DNA from: Dyella sp. C11
Lineage (GTDB): Bacteria; Pseudomonadota; Gammaproteobacteria; Xanthomonadales; Rhodanobacteraceae
Length of the DNA stretch: 64,000 bases
Assembly (NCBI RefSeq): GCF_003121485.1
Contig: NZ_QAVX01000018.1
Span: 42,152 to 106,151, forward strand
Direction of reading: 5' to 3'
Shown: positions 27,025 to 36,423 of the stretch, one piece after another
Numbering within the stretch: the stretch's first letter is position 1
How the letters are laid out: every line of letters begins with the position of its first letter
Position numbers and translations under genes: made by a program
The notes under the pieces: generated by a model
Databases searched by the model: none
Told to the model about the DNA's origin: nothing
The model's input: the letters and a program-made list of their open reading frames with translations, nothing else

Positions 27025-27481
27025 TGCGCGAACTGCACTCGACGGGATCGTGGCAATCGCCCTGCGCAACGTAGGTTGTCGCGGTGCCATCGGCCTGCGT
27101 GGCCACCATCACCTTCACCGAGCTGTCCTGATAGACGATGTCGCCCTTCGTGTTGCCGGATGCCGGCAGCGGCTCGTCGGGCGTCGCCACGCGTGCGGCA
27201 TCGGCACCCACCGGCAGCGCGAGGAACGTGCCCGATGCGGCAGCGAACGCGGCGCGCACCTTGCCACCCAGGTCGTTGATCTGCACGTAGCGCACGCCGT
27301 TGCGCTGGAAGACATAGACGTGCCAATGCGGGCTGGCGCTGACGTCGGTGGCATTGGGCCAGGACTGGCCAAGGCCCGTGGATGCGAGGCCGTTATCGGC
27401 CATGGCATTCAGCGACATCACCGACATGGCCAGCAGACTCACGGCCAGCCAGCGCAACTTACGGCTCGATGCATGATGCAT
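27017..27481 (-). CDS. Secreted hypothetical protein (154 aa)
   Basis: The ATG at 27481 follows a GGAGGG ribosome binding site by seven bases and begins MHHASSRKLRWLAVSLLAMS, a signal peptide ending near AMADNG. The mature part has regular short strands (HWHVYVFQRNGVRYVQINDL, TTYVAQGDCHDPVECSS) with two Cys near the end that could form a disulfide bond, suggesting a small periplasmic beta-rich protein. I do not recognise the family. Its stop overlaps the stop of the convergent MASE1 gene by 8 bases. Confidence 0.75.
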   Translation of the reverse strand: MHHASSRKLRWLAVSLLAMSVMSLNAMADNGLASTGLGQSWPNATDVSASPHWHVYVFQRNGVRYVQINDLGGKVRAAFAAASGTFLALPVGADAARVATPDEPLPASGNTKGDIVYQDSSVKVMVATQADGTATTYVAQGDCHDPVECSSRIN

Positions 27482-27755
27482 GTGATTTCCCTCCATAGTG
27501 ATCCCCTATTCCGAGATGCCGACGGCATCGCTCAAGTCCGATCGACACTGCACGCCGACCAGCGGTCGCCATGCAGCCGCGCGACTCTGCCTCAGTCCAT
27601 GCATGCCAGTAAGTGCCTGCAGCACACCCGACACCATGGTTTTGCATTCCCGATCACACTTTGCCGGGCACTTTCACGCAGTCGTCACAAATACGCGTTA
27701 GTTTCCGATGTGAATCTGGGCCCATAGCCGACGACGGGCGTCGACGGCGCTGCGA

Positions 27756-28280
27756 GTGCACGTGACCGCCGATTCCAATGCAGGGCTGGCGCAGCTGTTC
27801 GAGGAACAGCACGACACGCTCAACCGCTATTTCCTGAAGCGCACCGCGCACGCGTGGGATGCGCAGGATCTTGTGCAAGAGCTTTACCTGCGCCTGCTGC
27901 GCACGGATCGTGACGGCACGGACCTTATCGAAAAGCCGGAGGCTTACCTCTTCACCGTCGCGGCCAACCTGGTGAAGGAGCACGCGATGCGCAAGCAACG
28001 CAGCCCCAGGACCGGCGATGAAGTGAGCGAAGTACTGGAACGCCTGTTCACGCCGTGCGATGCGGCGGCCGGCGTCGATCGCGACCTGCGCCGGCAACGA
28101 CTGGCGGCCGTCATCATGCGGCTCACGCCGAAATGTCGCGCGGCGCTGGTCATGCATTACCGCGATGAACTGGGTTATCGCGAGATCGGCGAACGACTGA
28201 ATATTTCCACGCACATGGTCAAGAAATACATGGTCAAGGCGCTGGCCGTATGCCGCGTCGGGATGGCTCGCTATGACTGA
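27756..28280 (+). CDS. fecI: FecI-type ECF sigma factor
   Basis: The 174-residue protein is a sigma-70 factor of the extracytoplasmic type. Region 2 includes NRYFLKRTAHAWDAQDLVQE with LYLRLLR, and region 4 is HYRDELGYREIGERLNISTH with the recognition helix and VKKYMVKALAVCR. It directs RNA polymerase to the promoter of its cognate receptor. It starts with GTG and overlaps fecR by 8 bases, the usual arrangement for a sigma/anti-sigma pair. The receptor and a phosphatase follow, so the likely target is the promoter between fecR and the receptor at 29392-29499. Confidence 0.92.
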   Translation: MHVTADSNAGLAQLFEEQHDTLNRYFLKRTAHAWDAQDLVQELYLRLLRTDRDGTDLIEKPEAYLFTVAANLVKEHAMRKQRSPRTGDEVSEVLERLFTPCDAAAGVDRDLRRQRLAAVIMRLTPKCRAALVMHYRDELGYREIGERLNISTHMVKKYMVKALAVCRVGMARYD

Positions 28281-29391
28281 TTTCGCACGCCACCGCGAAG
28301 CCGCCGAACGCCAGCGCCGCGCCACCGAGGAAGCGGCAGGCTGGTATCTCGACCAGCAGGAAGGCCTGGATGAATCGCAGCAGCAGGCATTCACCGCCTG
28401 GCTGCGCGAATCGCCGCTGCACGTCACGGAATACCTGGCCATGGCGCACCTGCATGGGGACCTTGGTGCTGCCAGCGCCATGGACCCATTGAGCGAGAAA
28501 CAACTGTGCGAACTGGCCGCCGGCGACACCTCCGTCGTGCCACTGAACGTGCCGCGCGTGCCGGAACCCGCACCCACCCTCACGCCGCGTCGCCGTCGCA
28601 TGGCATGGCTGGCCCAAGCCGTTGCAGCGGTCGTCGTGGCAGCAATCGGTGGCGCCGCATGGATGGCTTCGCCACCGCCGCCCTGGGAAAGCTACGCCTC
28701 GGAAGGCAACGCCGTGCGCAGCGCCACGCTGCCGGACGGCACGGCCGTGCAGATGGACCGCGACAGTATCGTCGCCGTCAGCATGTGCCCCACCCAGCGC
28801 CGTATCGACGTGCTGCGCGGCGGCGCCCTGTTCGACGTGGCGCATGACCCCGCGCGCCCCTTGCGTGTGCGCCTGGGTGCCAACGAGCTCCAGGATATCG
28901 GCACGGTCTTCGATGCCCACTACGCCGACGATGGCGGACGCGTCACCGTGATCAGTGGCAAGGTCAAGGTCTGGCAGCGCGACCAGGCCCGGTGGAGTGC
29001 TGATGCGACAACCACGGATCGCTCGCCCCTCACGGAGCTGACGGCAGGCCAGGAGGCCACCATGCATGTGGATGGCTCGCTGGATCTTGTCGATCGCCAC
29101 GCCGATCTCGCCAGCAGCACGCACTGGTTGCCTGCCGACATCCACTTCGAGCGCGCCAGCGTGGCCAACGTGGCGCGTCGCTTCAACGCGTACAGCAGCC
29201 ACCCGTTGCTGATCGAAGATGCGGGCATCGGCGCCACGCTTATCTCCGGGCGCTTCCACGCACGCGACATGGATTCGTTTGTCGCCTACCTGCTTACGCT
29301 GCCTGACGTGCAGGTGATTCGCGGGCCGGATGATGTGCGCATCGTGCGTGCACCGATGGCGCACACGCAGGCTGTAAGAAAAAATTCATGA
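28273..29391 (+). CDS. fecR: FecR-type anti-sigma / signal transducer
   Basis: The 372-residue protein has an N-terminal cytoplasmic DUF4880 (FecR_N) helix bundle (EEAAGWYLDQQEGLDESQQQ, then WLRESPLHVTEYL), a single transmembrane helix at about residues 110-130 (LAQAVAAVVVAAIGGAAWM), and a periplasmic FecR domain with NAVRSATLPDGTAVQMDRDS and TVISGKVKVW. The C-terminal part (residues 285-345) has the STN-like repeat seen in long FecR proteins (IHFERASVANVARRFNAYSS). It relays the state of the outer-membrane receptor to the sigma factor. Start ATG overlaps fecI. Confidence 0.93.
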   Translation: MTDFARHREAAERQRRATEEAAGWYLDQQEGLDESQQQAFTAWLRESPLHVTEYLAMAHLHGDLGAASAMDPLSEKQLCELAAGDTSVVPLNVPRVPEPAPTLTPRRRRMAWLAQAVAAVVVAAIGGAAWMASPPPPWESYASEGNAVRSATLPDGTAVQMDRDSIVAVSMCPTQRRIDVLRGGALFDVAHDPARPLRVRLGANELQDIGTVFDAHYADDGGRVTVISGKVKVWQRDQARWSADATTTDRSPLTELTAGQEATMHVDGSLDLVDRHADLASSTHWLPADIHFERASVANVARRFNAYSSHPLLIEDAGIGATLISGRFHARDMDSFVAYLLTLPDVQVIRGPDDVRIVRAPMAHTQAVRKNS

Positions 29392-29499
29392 AGAAAGCGG
29401 TACCCAATGGGTTCGCTCGACACTCGTAGATGGGCATGCCGCGGCGAGGCGTGATGGCCTCGTCGCCCCATGTTCACTCCATCGAAGGTCAGACGCACC

Positions 29500-31998
29500 A
29501 TGCGGAAACTGCTCGCTCTCCAGATTGCGCTGCTGCTCGGCAGCACGCCCCCGGCTCTTACGTTTGCACAGACCTCGAATACATCGTCGGCACCGGCCAT
29601 TGCCGCGATGCCGTTGAACCAGGCGCTGGACCAGTTTGCACGAACCACCGGCCTCCAGGTCGTCTACAGCCCTGATGTCGCCGACAGCCTGCGCAGCAGT
29701 GGCGCGTCCGCCGGGCTTGAACCCAGGCAACAGCTGGCGCAATTGCTCAAGGGCACGGGTCTTGGCTATCGCTTCGTCACGCCAACCACCGTCACCATCG
29801 TGCGGGACGCCAACGCGGGAAAGGCAGTAGCCGCGGGCGCTGACGCGTCGCGCGGCATGCCCGTCATCAACACCAACGACGGCACGCGCGAGCTTGCGCC
29901 CATTAGCGTGCACGCCAACGCCGTCAACACGCTGGCTCCGAGTGCGGCGCCGCGGGATGCCGTGCAGCCCACCTCGGTGATCGACGAGCGCTTCATTCGC
30001 GATGGCCTGCGCTGCAACTCGAACTTCGACGACATCATCAAGTACGCGCCCAGCGTGACCGTGGTATCGCCGGAAGGCCCCGGCATGGGCAAGAGCGAGA
30101 ACATCAGCATTCGCGGCTTCCAGGACGGCCAGTTCAACATCACCTTCGCCGGCATTCCGTTCGGTGATGCGAGCGACCTGCATCACACGACGTCGGCGTA
30201 TTTCAACAACCATGTGCTCGGTCAGGCGGAAATCGATCGCGGCCCCGGCGGCGGCTCGACCATCGGCAACGCCACTTTCGGCGGCACGGTGGGTCTGCGT
30301 TCGCGTGATCCCAGCGACGTATCCGGCGTGACGGCGTATCTCACCGTCGCCAGCTGGAACACGCGTGCGGGCGGCGTCAGCGTGGACGAACCGCTGGGCT
30401 CGAACACCAAGCTGTTCGCCGATGTATCCAAGGAAGCCAGCGACACCTACCTGAAGGGCACGGACGATCGCCGTGAGCACCTCTTCGTCAAGACGATTAC
30501 CGACCTTGGTGCAGAAACACAGCTGACCTTTGTCACCAGCTACAACCAGGAACACCAGAACACGGTGCAGGGCGCTACCAAGGACGAGATCGCCGAGGTC
30601 GGCTGGCGCTACGGCCTGACCAACGATCCGACGCTGCAGTCGTACAAGGGCTACAACAACGCCGCGTACTACTCCAGCTTCACTTACGTCGGCATCACCA
30701 GCCGCATCGGCGACTGGAGCGTGGACAACAAGGTCTACTACAACAGCTTCGATCACTGGTCGCGCAAGACCAGCGACGCCAGCGACAACAACCCCGCCGA
30801 CAATGGCGTCACTTTTTATGACGCCAAGGGCAAGAAGCTCAGCAAGGCAGCCACCGACGTACCCGGCAAGCAGGCCGACAACGGCTTCCATGCCTTCGGC
30901 GACGTGCTTCGCCTGGCGCGCGAGCTGGGCCCGGGTGAACTGCAGACGGGCGTGTGGCTGGAGCGCAACCTGGATGCGCGCTATCAGCTTCCGATTGACG
31001 AAACCACGGGCGCGCCAACGGGCACCAAGTACGGCCCTGCGTACAACTATCAATTGAGCGATCGCACGGATACCGTGCAGCCCTACCTGCAATACGACTG
31101 GAACGTCACCGACAGTTTCACGCTGAGCCCGGGCATGCGCTACTCGGAAGCCACGCGCCAGCTCGATGCGCCGCTCAACAAGGTGTCGCCGCCCACGCCG
31201 GCGTATGCCGAAGCCACCTATAGCGCCACCCTGCCCTCGCTGAGTGCGCACGAAAAGATCAACGACGAATGGAGCGCGTACGCGCAAGTGGCGAAGGGTT
31301 TCCTGGCGCCGCCCATCGATGTGATCTACGTCAACGGCTCGCGCGCGCTGGACCCGGAAACCACCACCAACTACCAGCTCGGCACGGCCTACGCCACGCG
31401 CGAATACACCTTCGGCGCCGATGTGTACTACATCGACTTCTCCAACTACCTCACGGAGACCGAGGTGGCGACGTCGAACGGCAACGAGATGACGTACGTC
31501 AATTCCGGTGGAGCCATCTACAAGGGCGCGGAGGTGGAAGGCACGTATGCGCTCACGCAGACGCTGAGCCTGTATGGCAACGCCAGCTACAACAAGGCCA
31601 CGTACAAGAATTCCAGCGTGCAGGTGGCGGCCACGCCCAAGGTCACGGCGGCACTCGGCCTGCTCTACAGCAGCCCGCTCGGCTATTTCGGTTCACTGAT
31701 GGGCAAGTTCGCCGGGCAGCAGTACGGCCTGGACAACGTGACCGACAGCAACGGCAATACGGTGTTCGAGAACGACCAGCGCATCGCCGGTTACTTCATC
31801 ACCGATGCGGCGTTCGGCTACCGCGCGGATCACGGCCCCTGGGGTGCCAAGGGCTGGTCGGCCAGCGTGGACATCAACAACTTGTTCAACGTGCACAAGA
31901 TCACCGGCTATGCCGGCACGCAGGCCGTCAGCGGCGCGCCCCTGTTCTTCGGCCTGCCGGGACGCGGCGTGTTTCTCGACCTGTCGGTGAAGCTGTGA
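29500..31998 (+). CDS. TonB-dependent receptor with STN signalling domain
   Basis: The 832-residue receptor begins MRKLLALQIALLLGSTPPAL, followed by an STN domain (about residues 35-90, PLNQALDQFARTTGLQVVYS) that contacts FecR. The plug (residues 140-260) includes SENISIRGFQDGQFNITFAG and ends in IDRGPGGGSTIGNATFGGTV; the barrel ends GLPGRGVFLDLSVKL. It imports an unidentified ligand with energy from TonB. The upstream FecI/FecR pair is its regulator. The gene behind it encodes a histidine acid phosphatase, so the substrate may be a phosphorylated compound such as inositol phosphates, or the iron they chelate. I chose the internal ATG at 29500 because it opens the signal peptide. Confidence 0.93.
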   Translation: MRKLLALQIALLLGSTPPALTFAQTSNTSSAPAIAAMPLNQALDQFARTTGLQVVYSPDVADSLRSSGASAGLEPRQQLAQLLKGTGLGYRFVTPTTVTIVRDANAGKAVAAGADASRGMPVINTNDGTRELAPISVHANAVNTLAPSAAPRDAVQPTSVIDERFIRDGLRCNSNFDDIIKYAPSVTVVSPEGPGMGKSENISIRGFQDGQFNITFAGIPFGDASDLHHTTSAYFNNHVLGQAEIDRGPGGGSTIGNATFGGTVGLRSRDPSDVSGVTAYLTVASWNTRAGGVSVDEPLGSNTKLFADVSKEASDTYLKGTDDRREHLFVKTITDLGAETQLTFVTSYNQEHQNTVQGATKDEIAEVGWRYGLTNDPTLQSYKGYNNAAYYSSFTYVGITSRIGDWSVDNKVYYNSFDHWSRKTSDASDNNPADNGVTFYDAKGKKLSKAATDVPGKQADNGFHAFGDVLRLARELGPGELQTGVWLERNLDARYQLPIDETTGAPTGTKYGPAYNYQLSDRTDTVQPYLQYDWNVTDSFTLSPGMRYSEATRQLDAPLNKVSPPTPAYAEATYSATLPSLSAHEKINDEWSAYAQVAKGFLAPPIDVIYVNGSRALDPETTTNYQLGTAYATREYTFGADVYYIDFSNYLTETEVATSNGNEMTYVNSGGAIYKGAEVEGTYALTQTLSLYGNASYNKATYKNSSVQVAATPKVTAALGLLYSSPLGYFGSLMGKFAGQQYGLDNVTDSNGNTVFENDQRIAGYFITDAAFGYRADHGPWGAKGWSASVDINNLFNVHKITGYAGTQAVSGAPLFFGLPGRGVFLDLSVKL

Positions 31999-32009
31999 GC
32001 GGCGTATCG

Positions 32010-33260
32010 ATGAAGCGCTCCACGCTTTTGCGCGGCTGCCTGCTCGCGGCGATGCTGGTCTGCGCTCCCGTGTTCGCCCAAGGTGAAACACTGGTGACGC
32101 GCGTGATCGTGATGCGGCACGGCGTGCGTTCGCCCACCAGTTCGCCGGAGGAACTGGCGCCTTATGCCAACCGACCGTGGACGGCATGGCCGGTTGCGCC
32201 AGGTGTCCTTACCGAACACGGCGCGCAAGGCATGACCTCGCTGGGTCAGCGCTTTCGCCGCATGCTCGTGAATGACGGCCTCGGCAGCGGCAAGTGCGAC
32301 GATGCGTGGCTGATCATCGCCGACAGCACGCCACGCAATCGCGGCAGCGGCGCAGCGCTGGCCAAGGGCTTGCAGCCGGAGTGTCATGCCAGTTATCTGG
32401 CCCTGCCACCCGAACAGAACAACGCGCTATTCCACTTCAACAACCCATCCGGCGCCAAAGACGACGACGCACCGGTGGCAGCGCCCTCCGCATGGCCGCC
32501 ACCGGCGCTCGTCGAGTTGCAAACCCTGCTACTGGGTTGCAACGGCGAAGCGTGCCTTGCCGATGCACGCGAGCAGCAGCGCAAGCTGCTGCTGGATCCG
32601 GCCCATGACGATGCCGCATCGCGCGCCAAGGCGCTCAAGTCCGCCGGCAGCCTCAGCGAGAACCTGATGCTGGAATACGCGCAGGGAGTCGCACCGGACA
32701 AGGTGGCCTGGGGCAAAGGCGATGCGGCCACCATCGGTCGCATCATCACGCTGCACAACCTGCAATTTGCCCTGGCCAAGAAGAGCATGCCGTCGGCATC
32801 GAACGCCGGCTCCAATCTGCTGGCGCACGTGATGGCGACGCTGCAGCAGTCCGCAGGCATGACAACCGGCGTGGCACCGCTTTCACCGAAGGGGAGCCGT
32901 GCCGTGCTGCTGGTGGGGCACGACACCAACCTGGCCAATCTGGCCGGCGTGCTCGGCGTGGATTGGCATGACACACGCCAGCCCGACGACTATCCGCCTG
33001 GCGGCGCCCTGGTGTTCGACCTGGTCAAGGCCAAGGATGGTTATGGCGTGCGGGTATCCAGCTGGATGCCGACGCTGGAGGCGCTGCGACAGGCCGACCT
33101 TTCCGGCGATGCGGCGCTGGTTCGTCATGCACTTCCGTTGGCGCCCTGCCCCGGCAAGGACATTTGCCCGCTCGCCACCGTCGACCATTGGCTGAAAAGC
33201 CGACTCGACCCGGCCTCGATCGACGCCACTGTCCCGGCGATGCCTGTCAATCAGCTTTGA
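32010..33260 (+). CDS. Histidine acid phosphatase (phytase/glucose-1-phosphatase type)
   Basis: The 416-residue secreted enzyme starts MKRSTLLRGCLLAAMLVCAP (signal peptide) and carries the signature RHGVRSP at residues 36-42, where the His becomes phosphorylated. The proton-donor motif HD appears in LLVGHDTNLANLAGVLGVDW. Members are AppA-type phytases or Agp glucose-1-phosphatases; the specificity is not readable. It follows the receptor by 11 bases, or overlaps it if the in-frame GTG at 31995 is used, so the two are one operon. Four Cys spread through the sequence (ECHASY, LGCNGEACLADA, APCPGKDIC) could form disulfides as in AppA. The likely job is releasing phosphate from organic esters whose import is signalled through FecIR. 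Confidence 0.9.
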   Translation: MKRSTLLRGCLLAAMLVCAPVFAQGETLVTRVIVMRHGVRSPTSSPEELAPYANRPWTAWPVAPGVLTEHGAQGMTSLGQRFRRMLVNDGLGSGKCDDAWLIIADSTPRNRGSGAALAKGLQPECHASYLALPPEQNNALFHFNNPSGAKDDDAPVAAPSAWPPPALVELQTLLLGCNGEACLADAREQQRKLLLDPAHDDAASRAKALKSAGSLSENLMLEYAQGVAPDKVAWGKGDAATIGRIITLHNLQFALAKKSMPSASNAGSNLLAHVMATLQQSAGMTTGVAPLSPKGSRAVLLVGHDTNLANLAGVLGVDWHDTRQPDDYPPGGALVFDLVKAKDGYGVRVSSWMPTLEALRQADLSGDAALVRHALPLAPCPGKDICPLATVDHWLKSRLDPASIDATVPAMPVNQL

Positions 33261-34071
33261 ATGGAAGGTTATTCAAGGCGATGGAATGTCAGTGCCTGAT
33301 CGTCATTCCTGCGAAGGCCGGAGTGACGGTGAGGGGTGGCAGGCTTACGTCTTTGATCGTCATCCCTGCGGAGGCAGGGATCCGGCGCCTTTCTCACGCC
33401 CCACTAAAAGGCACTGGATTCCGGCTTTCGCCGGAATGACGGTGAGGGGTATGTGGCCTGCGCTTTTGATCGTCATCCCTGCGAAGGCAGGGATCCAGTG
33501 CCTTTCTCACGCCCCACTAAAGGCACTGGATTCCGGCCTTCGCCGGAATGACGGTGAGGGGCATCGGGCATACGTCCTTGATCGTCATCCCTGCGGAGGC
33601 AGGGATCCAGCGCCTTTCTCATGCCCACCCAACGGCGCTGGATTCCGGCCTTCGCCGGAATGACGGTGAGGGGTGGCAGGCTTACGACTTTGATCGTCAT
33701 CCCTACGAAAGCAGGGATCCAGTGCCTTTCTCACGCCCACCCAAAGGCACTGGATTCCGGCCTTCGCCGGAATGACGGTGAGGGGCATCGGGCGTACGTC
33801 CTTGATCGTCATCCCTGCGGAGGCAGGGATCCAGTGCCTTTCTCATGCCCAACCAAAGGCGCTGGATGACCGGCCCTGCGGCCGTTGAAAAAGCGCCTCC
33901 GGCCTTCGCCGGAATGACGACGAGGGGCATCGGGCGCCTAGTGGAATGACGGCGAGGAAACGCCATGCCCAGGCGAGATTTTCCACGGGCTTTAAACCCT
34001 GGAGCCGTCACCCGCATCGGACCCGACGCATGCGCGATCCCCCGGTCGCGCCCCGATCCGTCGAGGCAAGG
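33261..34071. other. Interval filled by a REP array
   Basis: Of these 811 bases, 33298-33936 are a REP array (listed separately). The part after 33940 contains the complement-like ATGACGGCGAGGAAACGCC tail and then only unremarkable sequence before the MBL-fold gene. Plus-strand frames reading through this region are translations of the repeat. Confidence 0.8.
33298..33936. repeat. Tandem REP array, 112-bp period
   Basis: The motif GATCGTCAT recurs at 33298, 33355, 33468, 33580, 33692 and 33804. From 33355 on the spacing is 113, 112, 112 and 112 bases. Each unit holds a left arm (CATCCCTGCGAAGGCAGGGA), a CTTTCTCACGCCC-type centre and a right arm (CCGGAATGACGGTGAGGGG). The connectors alternate between GTGGCAGGCTTACG and CATCGGGC(A/G)TACGTC, implying growth by units of two. 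The last unit degrades and ends with GATGACCGGCCCTGCGGCC. Confidence 0.92.
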
Positions 34072-35061
34072 ATGAAGTATCCGCTGATCGTGCTTTGCTG
34101 CGTGGCCATGCTGTTCATCATGCCAACGATGGCCGCCCCGGTTCCCGGCAACATCAACACCACGTGGGACAACGGCGCTGCCAACTGTCAGGCCCACCCA
34201 GCTCGTCCCTTGCAGGTGCAGCGTTACGACGCGGGCACTTACATCTTGCGCGAAAGCCTTTGCCAGACTTACGAAGGCCCGTTTGTCTACCTGCTCATCG
34301 GCTCATCGCGCGCATTGCTGATCGACACCGGCGATATCGCGGATGCGAAGCAGATGCCGCTGGCTGCCACCGTGCTGGGACTGCTGCCGCAGATTGACGG
34401 CAAGCGCATGCCCTTGCTGGTGGCGCATACGCATGGCCATCTCGATCACCGCTCGGGCGATACGCAATTCACCGGCGCACCGGACGTCACGGTGATGGGC
34501 ACCGACCTCCCTCACGTAACCGAAGGCTTCGGCTTCAAACAGTGGCCCGACGATGTAGCGCATATCGATCTGGGCGACCGGGTGGTCGACGTGATTGCCA
34601 CGCCAGGCCACTACGCGTCGCACGTATCGTTCTACGACGCGAACACGGGACTCGTCTTCACCGGTGACTTCTTTCTTCCCGGCCGCCTGATCATCGACGA
34701 CCCTGCAGCGGACCGGGCCAGCGCCGCACGCATCAATGACTACCTGCGGGATCGCCCGGTGACGTACGTGCTTGGCGGTCACATCGAGCTGGACCGGCAT
34801 GGGCAGCTCGAACCGATGGGCTCGAACTGGCATCCGGACGAAGCGCCGCTGCCGCTGGGCAAAGACGACCTGGCCAGGCTTCCCCAGGTGCTCGCCTCGT
34901 TCAACGGCTTCTACAGCCAGTCAGGCCGCTTCCTGATGTATAGCCAGGCCCGCATGCTTCAGGTGATCAGCGTGGCCGGCGTTCTTCTCCTGATCGTCAT
35001 CGTCCTGTCCTTACGCTGGTGGTTCAAACGCCGACGCCACGCCCGCGCCGCACATCCTTGA
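34072..35061 (+). CDS. MBL-fold metallo-hydrolase, membrane-anchored
   Basis: The 329-residue protein carries the metal motif THGHLDHRSGD, a downstream GHYASHV His, the TGDFF Asp and a final GGHIELD His, the pattern of the metallo-beta-lactamase fold. The ATG at 34072 opens a signal peptide (MKYPLIVLCCVAMLFIMPTM). A second hydrophobic segment at about residues 290-310 (MLQVISVAGVLLLIVIVLSL) with a Lys/Arg tail suggests attachment to the inner membrane with the catalytic domain outside the cytoplasm. The substrate is unknown; the fold covers beta-lactams, thioesters and phosphodiesters. Confidence 0.85.
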   Translation: MKYPLIVLCCVAMLFIMPTMAAPVPGNINTTWDNGAANCQAHPARPLQVQRYDAGTYILRESLCQTYEGPFVYLLIGSSRALLIDTGDIADAKQMPLAATVLGLLPQIDGKRMPLLVAHTHGHLDHRSGDTQFTGAPDVTVMGTDLPHVTEGFGFKQWPDDVAHIDLGDRVVDVIATPGHYASHVSFYDANTGLVFTGDFFLPGRLIIDDPAADRASAARINDYLRDRPVTYVLGGHIELDRHGQLEPMGSNWHPDEAPLPLGKDDLARLPQVLASFNGFYSQSGRFLMYSQARMLQVISVAGVLLLIVIVLSLRWWFKRRRHARAAHP

Positions 35062-35083
35062 ACCGCCCATGCCGGAGCGCCTT

Positions 35084-36088
35084 ATGCGTCCTTCGCTCCC
35101 CGCGACGATGACCGAAATCCACATCAGCGCACCCGGTGCCGCCGATGTACTGCAACCGCGGCAGTCACCCGTACCGGTGCCGCGACCGGGCGAGGTGTTG
35201 ATCCATGTGCGCGCCGCCGGCGTCAATCGACCCGATGTGCTGCAACGCGAAGGCAACTACCCGATCCCGCCTGGGGCGAACCCCATTCCCGGCCTTGAAG
35301 TGGCGGGCACCGTGGCTGCCCTCGGCGAAGGCGTGACCACGCATACGCTTGGCGAAAGCGTGTGTGCGCTGACCAATGGCGGCGGCTATGCCCAATACTG
35401 CGTGGCGCCCGCCGGCCAGGTGCTACCGGTCCCGCAGGGCGTTTCCATGCAGCAGGCCGCAGCCATACCCGAAACCTTCTTCACGGTGTGGGCAAACCTG
35501 TTCCAGCTGGGCCACGCACGCCGCGGCGACGTGGCGCTCATCCACGGAGGCACCAGCGGCATCGGCACCACGGCGCTCATGCTGTGTCGTGAGTTTGGCA
35601 TCCGCGCTTTTGCCACGGCCGGCGGCAGCGAAAAATGCGAGGCGATCCGGGAACTGGGCGGCGAGCCCATCAACTACCGGCAGGAATCGTTTGCCGAGGT
35701 GGTGCTGGCGCGCACGGAACGCCGTGGCGCGGACGTGATCCTGGACATCATGGGCGCCCCTTACTTCGCCGATAACCTTGCCACGCTGGCACGTGATGGA
35801 CGCCTGCTGCTCATCGGCTTCCTGGGCGGCGGCGTGGCCGATCACGTGAACCTGCACGCCATCATGGCCAAGCGCGCCGTGGTGACCGGCTCAGCCATGC
35901 GGCCGCGTACGGCACAGGAAAAGGCGGCGATTGCCGCCTCATTGAGGGAACACGTCTGGCCTGTGCTGGCCGAAGGACGCTGCCTGCCGCTCGTCCACGC
36001 TACCTATCCCCTGGCTCGCGCCGCCGATGCCCATCGCGCCATGGAGGGCAGCCAGCACATCGGCAAGATCGTGCTGGACGTTCAGTAG
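35084..36088 (+). CDS. NAD(P)H quinone oxidoreductase, PIG3/QOR-like
   Basis: The 334-residue protein is a zinc-free medium-chain reductase. The catalytic domain holds AAGVNRPDVLQREGNYPIPP and GLEVAGTVAALGEGV; the nucleotide-binding motif is ALIHGGTSGIGTTALML, and a family marker near the centre is AIPETFFTVWANLFQLG. Members reduce quinones or other electrophiles with NADPH. The GGAG eight bases upstream supports the ATG at 35084. Starts at 35069 and 35108 remain possible. It converges on the small protein gene at 36082. Confidence 0.9.
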   Translation: MRPSLPATMTEIHISAPGAADVLQPRQSPVPVPRPGEVLIHVRAAGVNRPDVLQREGNYPIPPGANPIPGLEVAGTVAALGEGVTTHTLGESVCALTNGGGYAQYCVAPAGQVLPVPQGVSMQQAAAIPETFFTVWANLFQLGHARRGDVALIHGGTSGIGTTALMLCREFGIRAFATAGGSEKCEAIRELGGEPINYRQESFAEVVLARTERRGADVILDIMGAPYFADNLATLARDGRLLLIGFLGGGVADHVNLHAIMAKRAVVTGSAMRPRTAQEKAAIAASLREHVWPVLAEGRCLPLVHATYPLARAADAHRAMEGSQHIGKIVLDVQ

Positions 36089-36303
36089 GCCGGCATCTCC
36101 TGCGGGGAGAAGGACGCACAGGCGTGCGTGCTTTCCTGCCATTCGTCCATCTGCCGGCGGCACTCGCGGATCTGTAGCTCGCCGGTCGGATGCCGGCGCA
36201 ACTGGGCGCGTAGTAACTCGATTTCCTGCTGCAACAGCGTGTTCTGCTCGATCAGTTCGTCGCAGGCACGGTTGAGCAGGTCATTGTCGCGATCCCATTC
36301 CAT
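36082..36303 (-). CDS. Small coiled-coil hypothetical protein
   Basis: The 73-residue sequence has a helical heptad pattern in residues 5-45 (NDLLNRACDELIEQNTLLQQ and EIELLRAQLRR), consistent with a short coiled coil, followed by a Cys-containing tail. It overlaps the end of the convergent quinone oxidoreductase by 7 bases. No function can be assigned. Confidence 0.6.
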   Translation of the reverse strand: MEWDRDNDLLNRACDELIEQNTLLQQEIELLRAQLRRHPTGELQIRECRRQMDEWQESTHACASFSPQEMPAY

Positions 36304-36423
36304 ACAGGCACCGCCTCGTCCCGGGTGGGGAAATCAACGTTGCATCCGAGGCCGTTAAGCCGTCGTGACACTTTGAGTAAGACTTTCGCGCGGCATTGAT
36401 CTTCGGCGGCGCACGCTCCTTTC

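Noticed and set aside
29386..31287. A 633-codon minus-strand frame opposite the TonB receptor gene
   Set aside because: Shadow of the receptor gene; no domain and no ribosome binding site.
33298..33936. CRISPR array
   Set aside because: The repeated parts are palindromic REP arms filling almost the whole period. The stretches between them are also repeated rather than unique spacers, and no cas gene is nearby.
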